Assembly (NCBI RefSeq): GCF_001941505.1
Contig: NZ_CP009248.1
Span: 1,426,001 to 1,490,000 of the forward strand
DNA length: 64,000 nucleotides
DNA from: Corynebacterium sphenisci DSM 44792
GTDB lineage: Bacteria; Actinomycetota; Actinomycetes; Mycobacteriales; Mycobacteriaceae
Direction of reading: 5' to 3'
The notes under the pieces are model-generated. The model searched no databases and was not told where the DNA came from. It worked only from the letters and a program-made list of their open reading frames with translations. The position numbers were made by a program, and so were the translations under genes. Below are positions 17,542 through 24,647 of the stretch, one piece after another; position 1 is the stretch's first letter, and each line of letters opens with the position of its first letter.

Positions 17542-17865
17542 ATGAGCGAGCGGACTCCGGCGCACTGCCTGTGGTGCGGCCGGGAAATCGAGTCGCCGGG
17601 CCGGGGCCGGCCCCGGCGGTACTGCGGCCAGTCCTGCCGGCAGCGCGCCTACGAGGCCCGCCGCGGCGGCCGCGGGGCCGGGCCGGTGGATGCGGTGGCG
17701 CTGTCCCGGGCCACCGTGGCCCGGCTGCACGACGGGCTCTACGAGCTGCGCTGCGCGGTGGAGGACATCGCCACCGCCGCCGAGGAGGGCGCCGGGCACG
17801 AGCAGATCGCGGCCCTGGCCGCCGACGCCCTGGACCTGGCCCGCGAGCTGGACAAACTGCGCTGA
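17542..17865 (+). CDS. Small zinc-finger protein
   Basis: A 107-residue cytosolic protein with CLWCGREIES and then RRYCGQSCRQRAYEARR, giving two CxxC/CxxxC pairs that can hold one zinc. The basic stretch after the last cysteine resembles short DNA- or RNA-binding zinc ribbons. The C-terminal two thirds is a predicted helical region (ALSRATVARLHDGLYELR, LAADALDLARELDKLR). The ATG at 17542 is chosen because the promoter implies leaderless initiation exactly there. It is divergent from rbpA. Function unknown. Confidence 0.8.
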   Translation: MSERTPAHCLWCGREIESPGRGRPRRYCGQSCRQRAYEARRGGRGAGPVDAVALSRATVARLHDGLYELRCAVEDIATAAEEGAGHEQIAALAADALDLARELDKLR

Positions 17866-17910
17866 CCGGGGACCGGGCCGGGCGATACCCGCCCGGGGAT
17901 CGACGGGGGT

Positions 17911-17916
17911 TACCAT
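17911..17916 (+). promoter_or_regulatory. -10 element of the yceI gene (leaderless)
   Basis: TACCAT, 7 bases before the ATG at 17924. Confidence 0.45.
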
Positions 17917-17923
17917 GGTGCCC

Positions 17924-18622
17924 ATGAAGAAGACCCTGTTGACCCTGATCGCCGTCGCGATGGTGACCGCGGCCATCGTCATCGTCGGCCCGGCGCTGTA
18001 CCGCCTGGCCACGTCCGATGGCACGCACACCGAGGATTTCACGGTGTCCGGGCTGCCGCCGGCGAGCGCCGGCGTCGACGGGGACTGGGACATCGTCGCC
18101 GGCAAGGGCCGCAACACCACCGCGGTGGGCTACACCTTCGGCGAGCTGCTGCCCTCGGACGCCCGGACCACCTCCGGGGCCAGCCAGGCGGTCACCGGGT
18201 CGGTGCGAGTGCGCGACGGCGAACTCGTCGAGGGCGAGGTCGTCGTGGACATGACCGAGATGCGCTCGGACATCGAGCGCCGCGACATCAACGTGCGGAT
18301 GACCATCTTCTCCACGGACGAGTACCCGCAGGCCCGCTTCGAGGTCGCCGAGCCGGTGGACGTCTCCGGGGTGCCCGAGGACGCGACGCCGACGACCGTG
18401 GACGTGCCGGGCCGGCTCACCATCCGCGGGGTGACCCGGGACGTGGTGGCGCCGATGGAGGTGATCCGCACCGGGGACCACATCCTGATCACCTCGGATC
18501 TGCCGATCAACCGCCTGGAGTACAACGTGCGCACCCCGGACTTCGCGGCGGCGCTCATCGACGAGGACGGGGAGCTGAACATCCGCCTGGTGCTGGAACC
18601 GGCCGGCGGGGCGGCGAACTGA
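17924..18622 (+). CDS. YceI-family protein, membrane-anchored
   Basis: A 232-residue YceI-like protein. Residues 1-27 (MKKTLLTLIAVAMVTAAIVI) form a signal anchor. The YceI lipocalin-like beta barrel follows, with DGDWDIVAG, GSVRVRDGELVEGEVVVDM, RDINVRMTIFSTDEYPQARF and RLTIRGVTRDVVAPM. YceI proteins bind isoprenoid-type lipids in a barrel; the ligand here is unknown. An in-frame ATG at 17915 exists, but leaderless initiation favours 17924. Confidence 0.88.
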   Translation: MKKTLLTLIAVAMVTAAIVIVGPALYRLATSDGTHTEDFTVSGLPPASAGVDGDWDIVAGKGRNTTAVGYTFGELLPSDARTTSGASQAVTGSVRVRDGELVEGEVVVDMTEMRSDIERRDINVRMTIFSTDEYPQARFEVAEPVDVSGVPEDATPTTVDVPGRLTIRGVTRDVVAPMEVIRTGDHILITSDLPINRLEYNVRTPDFAAALIDEDGELNIRLVLEPAGGAAN

Positions 18623-18624
18623 CC

Positions 18625-18640
18625 GGGGGAAACGACCCCC
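18625..18640 (+). terminator. Short hairpin after yceI
   Basis: GGGGG and CCCCC with a 6-base loop, followed 12 bases later by TTTT. A weak intrinsic-terminator shape. Confidence 0.35.
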
Positions 18641-18656
18641 GCACCCCGCCCCTTTT

Positions 18657-18669
18657 CGTCACTGTGACG
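18657..18669. promoter_or_regulatory. 13-bp palindrome upstream of the small membrane protein
   Basis: CGTCAC-T-GTGACG is a perfect dyad centred at 18663, followed by AT-rich GTAAATAG. It lies 76 bases before the next start codon. It has the look of an operator; the binding protein is unknown. Confidence 0.4.
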
Positions 18670-18745
18670 TAAATAGGGGGCATGTCCGGGTCGGGGGGAG
18701 CGCCCGAATCCGGGCCCCGATCGACGACGAGGAGACGAGGACGCG

Positions 18746-19003
18746 ATGCCGACGACCACCCTGGACTCGATGCTCATGGCGCGCCGGGTGCGCATCGGGC
18801 TGCTCGTGGTGTTCACCCTGGCGATGAGCTGGGAGCGGATGTACCTGCTGAGCGTGGTGGGCCTCGGGCTCATCGCGCTGACCCTGTGGCAGATGCGCCG
18901 GATCCGCGAGGAGATCGCGGTGCGCGCCGCCGACGCGGCCGCCGCCGATCCGCATGCCGGCCATGAGGTGATCGACGACCCCGGCCCGTCCCGGGACCGC
19001 TGA
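18746..19003 (+). CDS. Small membrane protein
   Basis: An 85-residue hypothetical protein. Two hydrophobic segments, about residues 17-30 (IGLLVVFTLAMSW) and 33-47 (YLLSVVGLGLIALTLW), are followed by a charged helix MRRIREEIAVRAADAAAA and an acidic tail. GAGGACG sits just before the ATG. No domain is recognised. It is probably inserted as a hairpin with a cytosolic C-terminus. Confidence 0.7.
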   Translation: MPTTTLDSMLMARRVRIGLLVVFTLAMSWERMYLLSVVGLGLIALTLWQMRRIREEIAVRAADAAAADPHAGHEVIDDPGPSRDR

Positions 19004-19039
19004 GCGCCACCGGACCGGGCCCCTCCCGCCCATTGTCCG

Positions 19040-19053
19040 ATAATATACATTAT
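19040..19053. promoter_or_regulatory. AT-rich near-palindrome upstream of the SulP gene
   Basis: ATAAT-ATAC-ATTAT in an otherwise GC-rich intergenic region, 131 bases before the SulP start. Its low GC and dyad shape suggest an operator or promoter. No Fur, Zur or DtxR consensus fits well because the spacer is 4 bases. Confidence 0.4.
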
Positions 19054-19183
19054 GACATTACGGCTCCGGGGGCGCCGCCCCGAGTTGGCGCCGGCGCCGC
19101 CGCCGGTTTAGCGTTGCCGGGTATTCGCAGATGATTCCATGACCATCCGCCCGCCCCCGGCGGCGCCGCCCCCGAAGGATCCC

Positions 19184-20752
19184 ATGAGCCAGACCGCCAC
19201 CGCGGCACCCGAAGACGCCCCCGTCGACCACCGCCCGGACGGCGCCGGCGCCCCGACCTCCGTGCTGGGCAGCCTGCGCTACGCCTTCTCCAGCGGCGCC
19301 CGGCTGCGCACCGAGGTCCTCGCCGGCCTCGTCGTCGCCCTGGCGCTCATCCCGGAGGCGATCAGCTTCTCCATCCTCGCCGGGGTCGATCCCCGGGTCG
19401 GCCTCTTCGCCTCCTTCACCATGGCCGTGACAATAGCGTTCACCGGCGGCCGGCCGGCCATGATCTCCGCCGCCACCGGCGCGATCGCCCTGGTCATCGC
19501 CCCCGTCGCCGCCGCGCACGGCCTGGATTACCTCATCGCCACGGTGCTGCTCGGCGGGCTCATCCAGATGGCCCTGTCCGCCCTCGGCGTGGCCCGGCTG
19601 ATGCGCTTCATCCCCCGATCGGTGATGATCGGCTTCGTCAACGCCCTGGCCATCCTGATCTTCGCCGCCCAGATCCCGCATCTGCTGGGTGTGCCCGGCC
19701 TGGTCTACCCCATGGTGGTCATCGGCCTGCTCATCGTCTACCTGCTGCCCCGGCTCACCACCGCGGTGCCCGCGCCCCTGGTGGCCATCATCGTGCTCAC
19801 CGCCGCGACGGCCGCCTTCGGCTGGTCCGTGCCCGATGTCGCCGACCAGGGCGAGCTGCCGCGCACCCTGCCCGCCCTGCTCCTCCCCCAGGTGCCGGCG
19901 ACCTGGGAGACCCTGCGGATTATCGCCCCCTACGCCGCGGCGATGGCGATCGTCGGCCTGCTGGAGTCGCTGATGACCGCCAAGCTCGTCGACGACATCA
20001 CCGACTCCCACTCGGACAAGTCCCGGGAGGCCCTCGGCCAGGGCGCGGCGAACGTGGTCACCGCCTTCTTCGGGGGCATGGGCGGCTGCGCCATGATCGG
20101 CCAGACCATGATCAACGTGCGCGCCTCCCGGGCCCGGACCCGCCTGTCCACCCTGCTCGCCGGGATCTTCCTGCTCATCCTGGTGGTCAGCCTCGGCGAC
20201 CTGGTCGGCCGGATCCCGATGGCCGCGCTGGTCGCGATCATGATCATGGTCTCGGTGTCCACCATGGACTGGCATTCCCTGCACCCGACCACCCTGCGGC
20301 TGATGCCGCGCAGCGAGACCGCGGTGATGGCCACCACCGTCGCCGCCACCCTGATCACCCACAACCTCGCGGTGGGCGTGGTGCTCGGGGTGCTCACCGC
20401 CATGGTCATGTTCGCCCGCCGTATCGCGCATCTGGTCGAGGTGGAGCAGGTCGCCGAGCTGGACACCGACCACGACGGCCGGGTGGACACCCGCCGCTAC
20501 CGGGTCAACGGGCAGCTCTTCTTCGCCTCCTCCAATGACCTGGTGTACAGCTTCGACTACACCGACGACGCCCGGCACATCATCATCGACATGACCGGCG
20601 CGGACATCTGGGACGCCTCCACGGTGGCCACCCTGGACTCGATCACCCGCAAATACCGTGAGCGCGGCAAGGAGGTCTCCATCATCGGCCTGGACGGGGC
20701 CTCCCTGGAGCGCCTGCAGCGGCTCTCCGGCCGGCTCGGCGAGGGCGCCTGA
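19184..20752 (+). CDS. SulP-family anion transporter with STAS domain
   Basis: A 522-residue SLC26/SulP permease for sulfate, bicarbonate or a related anion. The transmembrane core starts at ALIPEAISFSILAGVDPRVG and contains FTGGRPAMISAATGAIALV and MGGCAMIGQTMINV. A cytosolic STAS domain occupies about residues 420-515 (DARHIIIDMTGADIWDAST). The ATG at 19184 has GAAGGA upstream; the in-frame ATG at 19139 would add a Pro-rich stretch without an RBS. Convergent with znuB. The substrate cannot be read from the sequence. Confidence 0.92.
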   Translation: MSQTATAAPEDAPVDHRPDGAGAPTSVLGSLRYAFSSGARLRTEVLAGLVVALALIPEAISFSILAGVDPRVGLFASFTMAVTIAFTGGRPAMISAATGAIALVIAPVAAAHGLDYLIATVLLGGLIQMALSALGVARLMRFIPRSVMIGFVNALAILIFAAQIPHLLGVPGLVYPMVVIGLLIVYLLPRLTTAVPAPLVAIIVLTAATAAFGWSVPDVADQGELPRTLPALLLPQVPATWETLRIIAPYAAAMAIVGLLESLMTAKLVDDITDSHSDKSREALGQGAANVVTAFFGGMGGCAMIGQTMINVRASRARTRLSTLLAGIFLLILVVSLGDLVGRIPMAALVAIMIMVSVSTMDWHSLHPTTLRLMPRSETAVMATTVAATLITHNLAVGVVLGVLTAMVMFARRIAHLVEVEQVAELDTDHDGRVDTRRYRVNGQLFFASSNDLVYSFDYTDDARHIIIDMTGADIWDASTVATLDSITRKYRERGKEVSIIGLDGASLERLQRLSGRLGEGA

Positions 20753-20795
20753 GGCCGCTCCCCCGCTCCCCCATCGGGTGAACCCGGCTCAGGCG
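20746..20795. terminator. Inverted repeat spanning the convergent sulP/znuB ends
   Basis: CGCCTGAG (20746-20753, includes the SulP stop) pairs with CTCAGGCG (20788-20795, includes the znuB stop). The loop is 34 bases, so it is weaker than the other hairpins. Confidence 0.35.
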
Positions 20796-21649
20796 TCGGC
20801 GAGCACCTGGGCGGCCACCTCCGGCCCCGCCCCGCGCCGGCGCCCCGCCGGCCGCAGCCGGCGGGCGATGAGCGCCAGCAGGATGCCCGCCACCGCGCTC
20901 ATCACGATCGCCCCGCCGGGGCGCACGTCGATGGTGTAGGACACGCTCAGCCCGATGGTCATGTGCACGACGCCCAGCGCCACCGACACCGCCATCGCCT
21001 GCCGGTAGCTGCGGCAGAGCACCAGCGCGGTGGCCACCGGCAGCACCATCAGGGAGACCACCAGCAGCGCGCCCACCACCTTCGCGGCCAGGGCCACGGT
21101 CACCGCGGCCAGGGCGGTGAAGCTGGCGTTGGCCAGCGCCACGTTGGTCCCCGACAGCCGCGCCAGGGTGGGGTCCACGGCGATGTCCAGGTGACTGCCG
21201 TAGAACATCACCGAGGTGCCCACCACCAGCAGGAAGACCACGGCGGTGGCCCACATGTCGGCATCGGTGACCGCGGTGATGGAGCCGAAGAGGTAGGAGT
21301 CGAAGGTCCGCCCCGAGGGCGCCAGATCGCTGAGCAGCACCGCCAGGCCGAGGCCCGCGGAGAGCGTCACCGCGGTGGCCATGTCCCCGTACTGGGGCCA
21401 TTTCCGCCGGATCGCCTCGATCAGGAAGGCGCCGGCCACGGCGGTGAGGATCGCCCCGGTGACCGGGTTGAAGCCGGCGATGAGGCCCAGCGCCACCCCG
21501 GCCAGGGAGGTGTGCGAGAGCGCGTCCGACATCATCGAGGTGCGCCGGTTGACCATCACCACCCCGATCAGCGGGATCGCGGCGGAGAGCATCAGGCCGA
21601 CGATGAAGGTGCGGCGCACGAACTCGAATTCGGCGAGCAGGCTCAGCAT
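20789..21649 (-). CDS. znuB: Zinc ABC transporter permease
   Basis: A 286-residue ABC-3 family membrane subunit with about eight hydrophobic helices. It has the family features VNRRTSMMSDALSHTSLAG (EAA-like coupling loop region) and KVVGALLVVSLMVLPVATAL. Adjacent zinT and znuA indicate zinc; manganese cannot be excluded from this subunit alone. Its start overlaps the znuC stop by 7 bases. Confidence 0.92.
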   Translation of the reverse strand: MLSLLAEFEFVRRTFIVGLMLSAAIPLIGVVMVNRRTSMMSDALSHTSLAGVALGLIAGFNPVTGAILTAVAGAFLIEAIRRKWPQYGDMATAVTLSAGLGLAVLLSDLAPSGRTFDSYLFGSITAVTDADMWATAVVFLLVVGTSVMFYGSHLDIAVDPTLARLSGTNVALANASFTALAAVTVALAAKVVGALLVVSLMVLPVATALVLCRSYRQAMAVSVALGVVHMTIGLSVSYTIDVRPGGAIVMSAVAGILLALIARRLRPAGRRRGAGPEVAAQVLADA

Positions 21650-22332
21650 CGGATCAGGGTCCCTTCTTCCATGCGGTAGGTGGTGGTCACCGCGAGATGG
21701 CGCTGCACGGTGGCGAGGTCGTGGGTGACCACCACGATGCTCATGCCGAGGTCCTCCCCCAGTTCGCGCAGCAGATCGAGGAAACCGGCCCGGCTGTCCT
21801 TGTCCACCCCGGCGGTGGGCTCGTCGAGCACCAGCAGCCGGGGTTCGGCGAGCAGCGCCCGGGTGATCATCACCCGCTGCTGCAGTCCCCCGGAAAGCTC
21901 CCCGAAGGGCACGTCGAGGTAGTCGGCCAGGCCCATCCGGCGGAATTCGGCGTCGGTGCGCTCCCGGTGCACCCGGCGGGGGATCTTCACCGGGCCGAAA
22001 TCCCGGGTGAGCCCCTGCACGGCCAGTTCCCGGGAGGTGATCGGGAAGGAGATCTTGGCCATCACGTTGGCCTGCGGCACATAGCCGACGTGGCGCAGCC
22101 CGGTGCGCCCGCCGACCTCCTGGCCGAGCACGGTGAGCTCCCCGGCGTCACGGGGCAGTTGCCCGATGAGGACCTTCAGCAGGGTGGATTTGCCGCAGCC
22201 GTTCTCCCCGGTGAGCAGCACGGTCTCCCCGGGGGCGACGTCGAGGTCGACGCCCTTGAGCACCGGGAAGCTGCCGAAGGAGAAGCGCAGGCCGCGGGCC
22301 CGGATCGCTGGTGTGGTGGTGTCTGTGGTCAT
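21643..22332 (-). CDS. znuC: Zinc ABC transporter ATP-binding protein
   Basis: A 229-residue ABC ATPase with Walker A GENGCGKST, Q-loop VGYVPQAN, signature LSGGLQQR, Walker B RLLVLDEPTAGVD and H-loop VTHD. It is typical of the metal-type ATPases that pair with ABC-3 permeases. It is 41 bases from znuA and overlaps znuB. Confidence 0.93.
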   Translation of the reverse strand: MTTDTTTPAIRARGLRFSFGSFPVLKGVDLDVAPGETVLLTGENGCGKSTLLKVLIGQLPRDAGELTVLGQEVGGRTGLRHVGYVPQANVMAKISFPITSRELAVQGLTRDFGPVKIPRRVHRERTDAEFRRMGLADYLDVPFGELSGGLQQRVMITRALLAEPRLLVLDEPTAGVDKDSRAGFLDLLRELGEDLGMSIVVVTHDLATVQRHLAVTTTYRMEEGTLIRC

Positions 22333-22373
22333 GGCGGTGGCCGTGATGCGCCCTTCCGTGTCGGGTGGCCGGT

Positions 22374-23708
22374 TCAGTGGATGGAGGCGGCGAGGTTCTC
22401 CAGGTTCATCCGCAGATAGCCCAGGTAGCCCTCGCCGAAGGGGCCGTCCTCGACGGAGACATGCTCCATCGAGGCCAGCGGCAGGGTCTCCCCGCCCACC
22501 TCGCCGACGATGGTCTCGATGCCCGGGTCCTCCACGCCGAGCTCGTGGTAGACGATCCGGATGCCCTCGGCGCGCACGTAGCGGATCGCCGCGACCAGGG
22601 AGTACAGGCTGGGCGCCTCATTGGTGGTGAGCCCCTGCAGGCTGCGCTGCTGCAGCCCGAAGTCCCGGGCCAGGTAGGCGAAGCCGTTGTGGCTGACGAT
22701 GAACTCCTGGCGATCCGCGGCGCCGAAGATCTCCTTGTACTCCCCCTGCAGCCGGGTGAGCTCCCGGACCAGGGCGAATTTGCCCTTGCCGAAGGCGCCC
22801 TCCTGCTCGGGCCACAGTTCGCCGAGGGTGCCGTGGATGGCGTTGCAGTAGCGCTTGGCGTTGATCACCGACATCCAGGAGTGCGGGTCGAAGGTGATCT
22901 CGTCGGTGCCGGAGGAGGAGCCGTCGATCACCGGGTCGGTGGGCACCTTCGCCCCGGAGTCGTCGATGATGTCGTAGCTGAGGATGTCCTGGCTGACCCG
23001 GTCCGCGACGAAGTACCAGTCGGCCTCGCCGGCGGGCACCCGGAAGTCGATGTTGCCGGATTCGTGGCCCATGTCGATCTTCAGCACCTCACCGTCGACC
23101 AGCTCCACGGACTCCTTCTGCCGCACCTCGGTGCCCTGGTCCTCCATCACCTCCTTGCCCCGGGCGACGAGGTCCCTCTCGGAGGCCCCGGCCGGGGCGG
23201 TGAAGAAGGCGGCGCGCATCGTGCGCTCATGGGTGTGCCCGAAGGCCAGCCGGTAGTCCGCCCCGGGGGTCAACGGGGCGGCGGCGAGGTACTGGAACTC
23301 GCCGATCGCGGCGGCGCCCTTGTAGGTGATGAGCTCCACGTAGTCGCTGAGCACCAGGATCTCCAGATCCGGCAGGTTGGCCCGGACCTGCGGCAGCCAC
23401 GGCTCCATGTTGGCGCCGTTGACCACCAGCAGATCCGCCCGGGCCAGGCCCTGCATCGCGCGCGGGGAGGGCTCCCACAGGTGCGGGTCCTGCCCCGGGG
23501 GCAGGAAGGCGCGCACCTCCAGCGCATCGCCGGCGATCGCCGAGACCAGGCTGTGGATGGGATAGAAGGAGGCGTACACCACCGGCTTCCCGGAGGCGCC
23601 GACCGCGGCCGGGTCCGCCGCCGTGGGCGATTGGCCGCGGCAGCCGGCCAGGGCGCCTGCGGCGCCGAGGAGGGCCAGGGACTTCAGGAAGCTGCGCCGA
23701 GTGTGCAT
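22374..23708 (-). CDS. znuA: Zinc-binding lipoprotein ZnuA with an inserted domain
   Basis: Solute-binding subunit, 444 residues, about 120-130 longer than usual. The N-terminus has twin arginines (TRRSFLKS) and a lipobox LAGC (C23), so a Tat- or Sec-exported lipoprotein. Metal-ligand candidates are H76 (GQDPHLWEP), H276 (FDPHSWMS), H340 (IVSHNGFAYL) and E389 (VYHELGVED). Between the first two, residues 130-265 hold an insert with GHTHERTMRAAFF and GHESGNIDFRVPAGEADWYF. I do not recognise this insert; it is not the short His-rich loop of standard ZnuA. It lies 60 bases behind zinT and 41 before znuC. Confidence 0.9.
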   Translation of the reverse strand: MHTRRSFLKSLALLGAAGALAGCRGQSPTAADPAAVGASGKPVVYASFYPIHSLVSAIAGDALEVRAFLPPGQDPHLWEPSPRAMQGLARADLLVVNGANMEPWLPQVRANLPDLEILVLSDYVELITYKGAAAIGEFQYLAAAPLTPGADYRLAFGHTHERTMRAAFFTAPAGASERDLVARGKEVMEDQGTEVRQKESVELVDGEVLKIDMGHESGNIDFRVPAGEADWYFVADRVSQDILSYDIIDDSGAKVPTDPVIDGSSSGTDEITFDPHSWMSVINAKRYCNAIHGTLGELWPEQEGAFGKGKFALVRELTRLQGEYKEIFGAADRQEFIVSHNGFAYLARDFGLQQRSLQGLTTNEAPSLYSLVAAIRYVRAEGIRIVYHELGVEDPGIETIVGEVGGETLPLASMEHVSVEDGPFGEGYLGYLRMNLENLAASIH

Positions 23709-23768
23709 GCCTGCCTCATTCCGCGGCGCCCGGGGAGGCCCCCGGGCGCCGGCTGGGTGGACGGTGGA

Positions 23769-24482
23769 TCAGTGATCGTGGTGGAAGAGGGTCTCCGCGA
23801 TCTGCTCGTCGGTGGCCTCCTTCGGGTCCACGAAGGTCGGGAACCAGCCCTCGGGGGCGTCCAGGGCCTCCTCGATGGTGTCGCCGTAGCGCATGTGGAA
23901 GTGCGCCAGGGCCTCCTCGCCGTGCAGCGGCATCAGCAGCACGTACTTGTGCGGGGCGCCCTCGCCGCCCTCGAAGATGAACCAGGTGAACTCATGCTCG
24001 TCGGTGGTGACGTCCTTCGCCCCGACGAAGGTGTACTCCACGCCCTCGGAGGCGTCGGCGGTGTCCAGGTCGGCGGCGTCGGCGATGAACGCGATCTTGT
24101 CGCCCTCGATGACCATGCCCTCGAAGTCGGCCCCGCGGGACTCGTCGATCTCGGCGCGGATCTCGTCGGTGGACTCGCCGTGCTCCTCGGCGGCCTCCTG
24201 CATCGGATCCTGCATCTCCGGATCGTCGACGTAGGCGCCGAGGCTCTTCCAGGTGCCGTCCCAGTCGGCGAGGCTCGCCTTCTGGTCGGAGTCCTTGACC
24301 CCCTCCTCCGCCGCGGCGGAGGTCTCGGTCTCGGTGGCGGTCTCGGTGGTCGCCGAGGTGGTGGTCTCGGTGGCGGTGGTGGCGGTCTCGTCGGCGCCGT
24401 CGTCGGTGGAGCAGCCGGCGAGGACGAGGGCGGCGGCGGCCAGGCTCGCCGCGGCCAGGCGGGCGGTGCGGGCGGTGGTCAT
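23769..24482 (-). CDS. zinT: ZinT-domain zinc-binding lipoprotein
   Basis: Periplasm/cell-surface zinc chaperone of the ZinT/YodA family, 237 residues. It has a signal peptide with lipobox VLAGC (C24), a Thr/Glu-rich linker to residue 67, and a ZinT domain starting SLADWDGTWKSLGAYVDD. Zinc ligands are likely H187, H194 and H196 (HFHMRYG); a histidine-rich end (LFHHDH) adds more. In Firmicutes ZinT is often fused to the ZnuA homologue; here it is a separate first gene of the operon. The promoter carries a Zur-like box, so induction by zinc shortage is expected. Confidence 0.9.
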   Translation of the reverse strand: MTTARTARLAAASLAAAALVLAGCSTDDGADETATTATETTTSATTETATETETSAAAEEGVKDSDQKASLADWDGTWKSLGAYVDDPEMQDPMQEAAEEHGESTDEIRAEIDESRGADFEGMVIEGDKIAFIADAADLDTADASEGVEYTFVGAKDVTTDEHEFTWFIFEGGEGAPHKYVLLMPLHGEEALAHFHMRYGDTIEEALDAPEGWFPTFVDPKEATDEQIAETLFHHDH

Positions 24483-24510
24483 TGATTACCTCCGGAGGTG
24501 TCTCGGATGA

Positions 24511-24566
24511 TGACGCTGGTTTTCAGCATCACACCCACTTATACCAAGGAAAGATAACCTCGCCAA
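24511..24566 (-). promoter_or_regulatory. zinT-znuACB promoter with Zur-like box
   Basis: On the minus strand TTGGCG (24566-24561) and TATAAG (24543-24538) have a 17-base spacer. Just downstream, at the predicted start of transcription, TGACGCTGGTTTTCA (24511-24525) resembles the 15-bp Zur box (TGA, T at 7, TTTTCA). It is also part of a 21-bp dyad, TGACGCTG/CAGCATCA. It is one of the few AT-rich spots in the window. Confidence 0.6.
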
Positions 24567-24612
24567 ACATTTATGCGGACATGATTAGTTGCATTGGTCT
24601 GCACTGATTGAC

Positions 24613-24628
24613 TTGCGTAAACACGCAA
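24613..24628. repeat. Perfect inverted repeat between zinT and gltS
   Basis: TTGCGT-AAAC-ACGCAA. It is 20 bases past the gltS stop and 130 bases upstream of the zinT start. It may be a weak terminator for gltS or an operator. Confidence 0.4.
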
Positions 24629-24647
24629 CACCCCGTCCCGGGTCCGC

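Noticed and set aside
19040..19053. A Fur or Zur box before the SulP gene
   Set aside because: The half-sites are separated by 4 bases rather than the spacing these regulators use; kept only as an unassigned dyad.
24544..24566. A DtxR/IdeR box in the zinT promoter spacer
   Set aside because: Only one half-site (AACCT) matches well; the other half is offset. The Zur-like box fits the operon content better.
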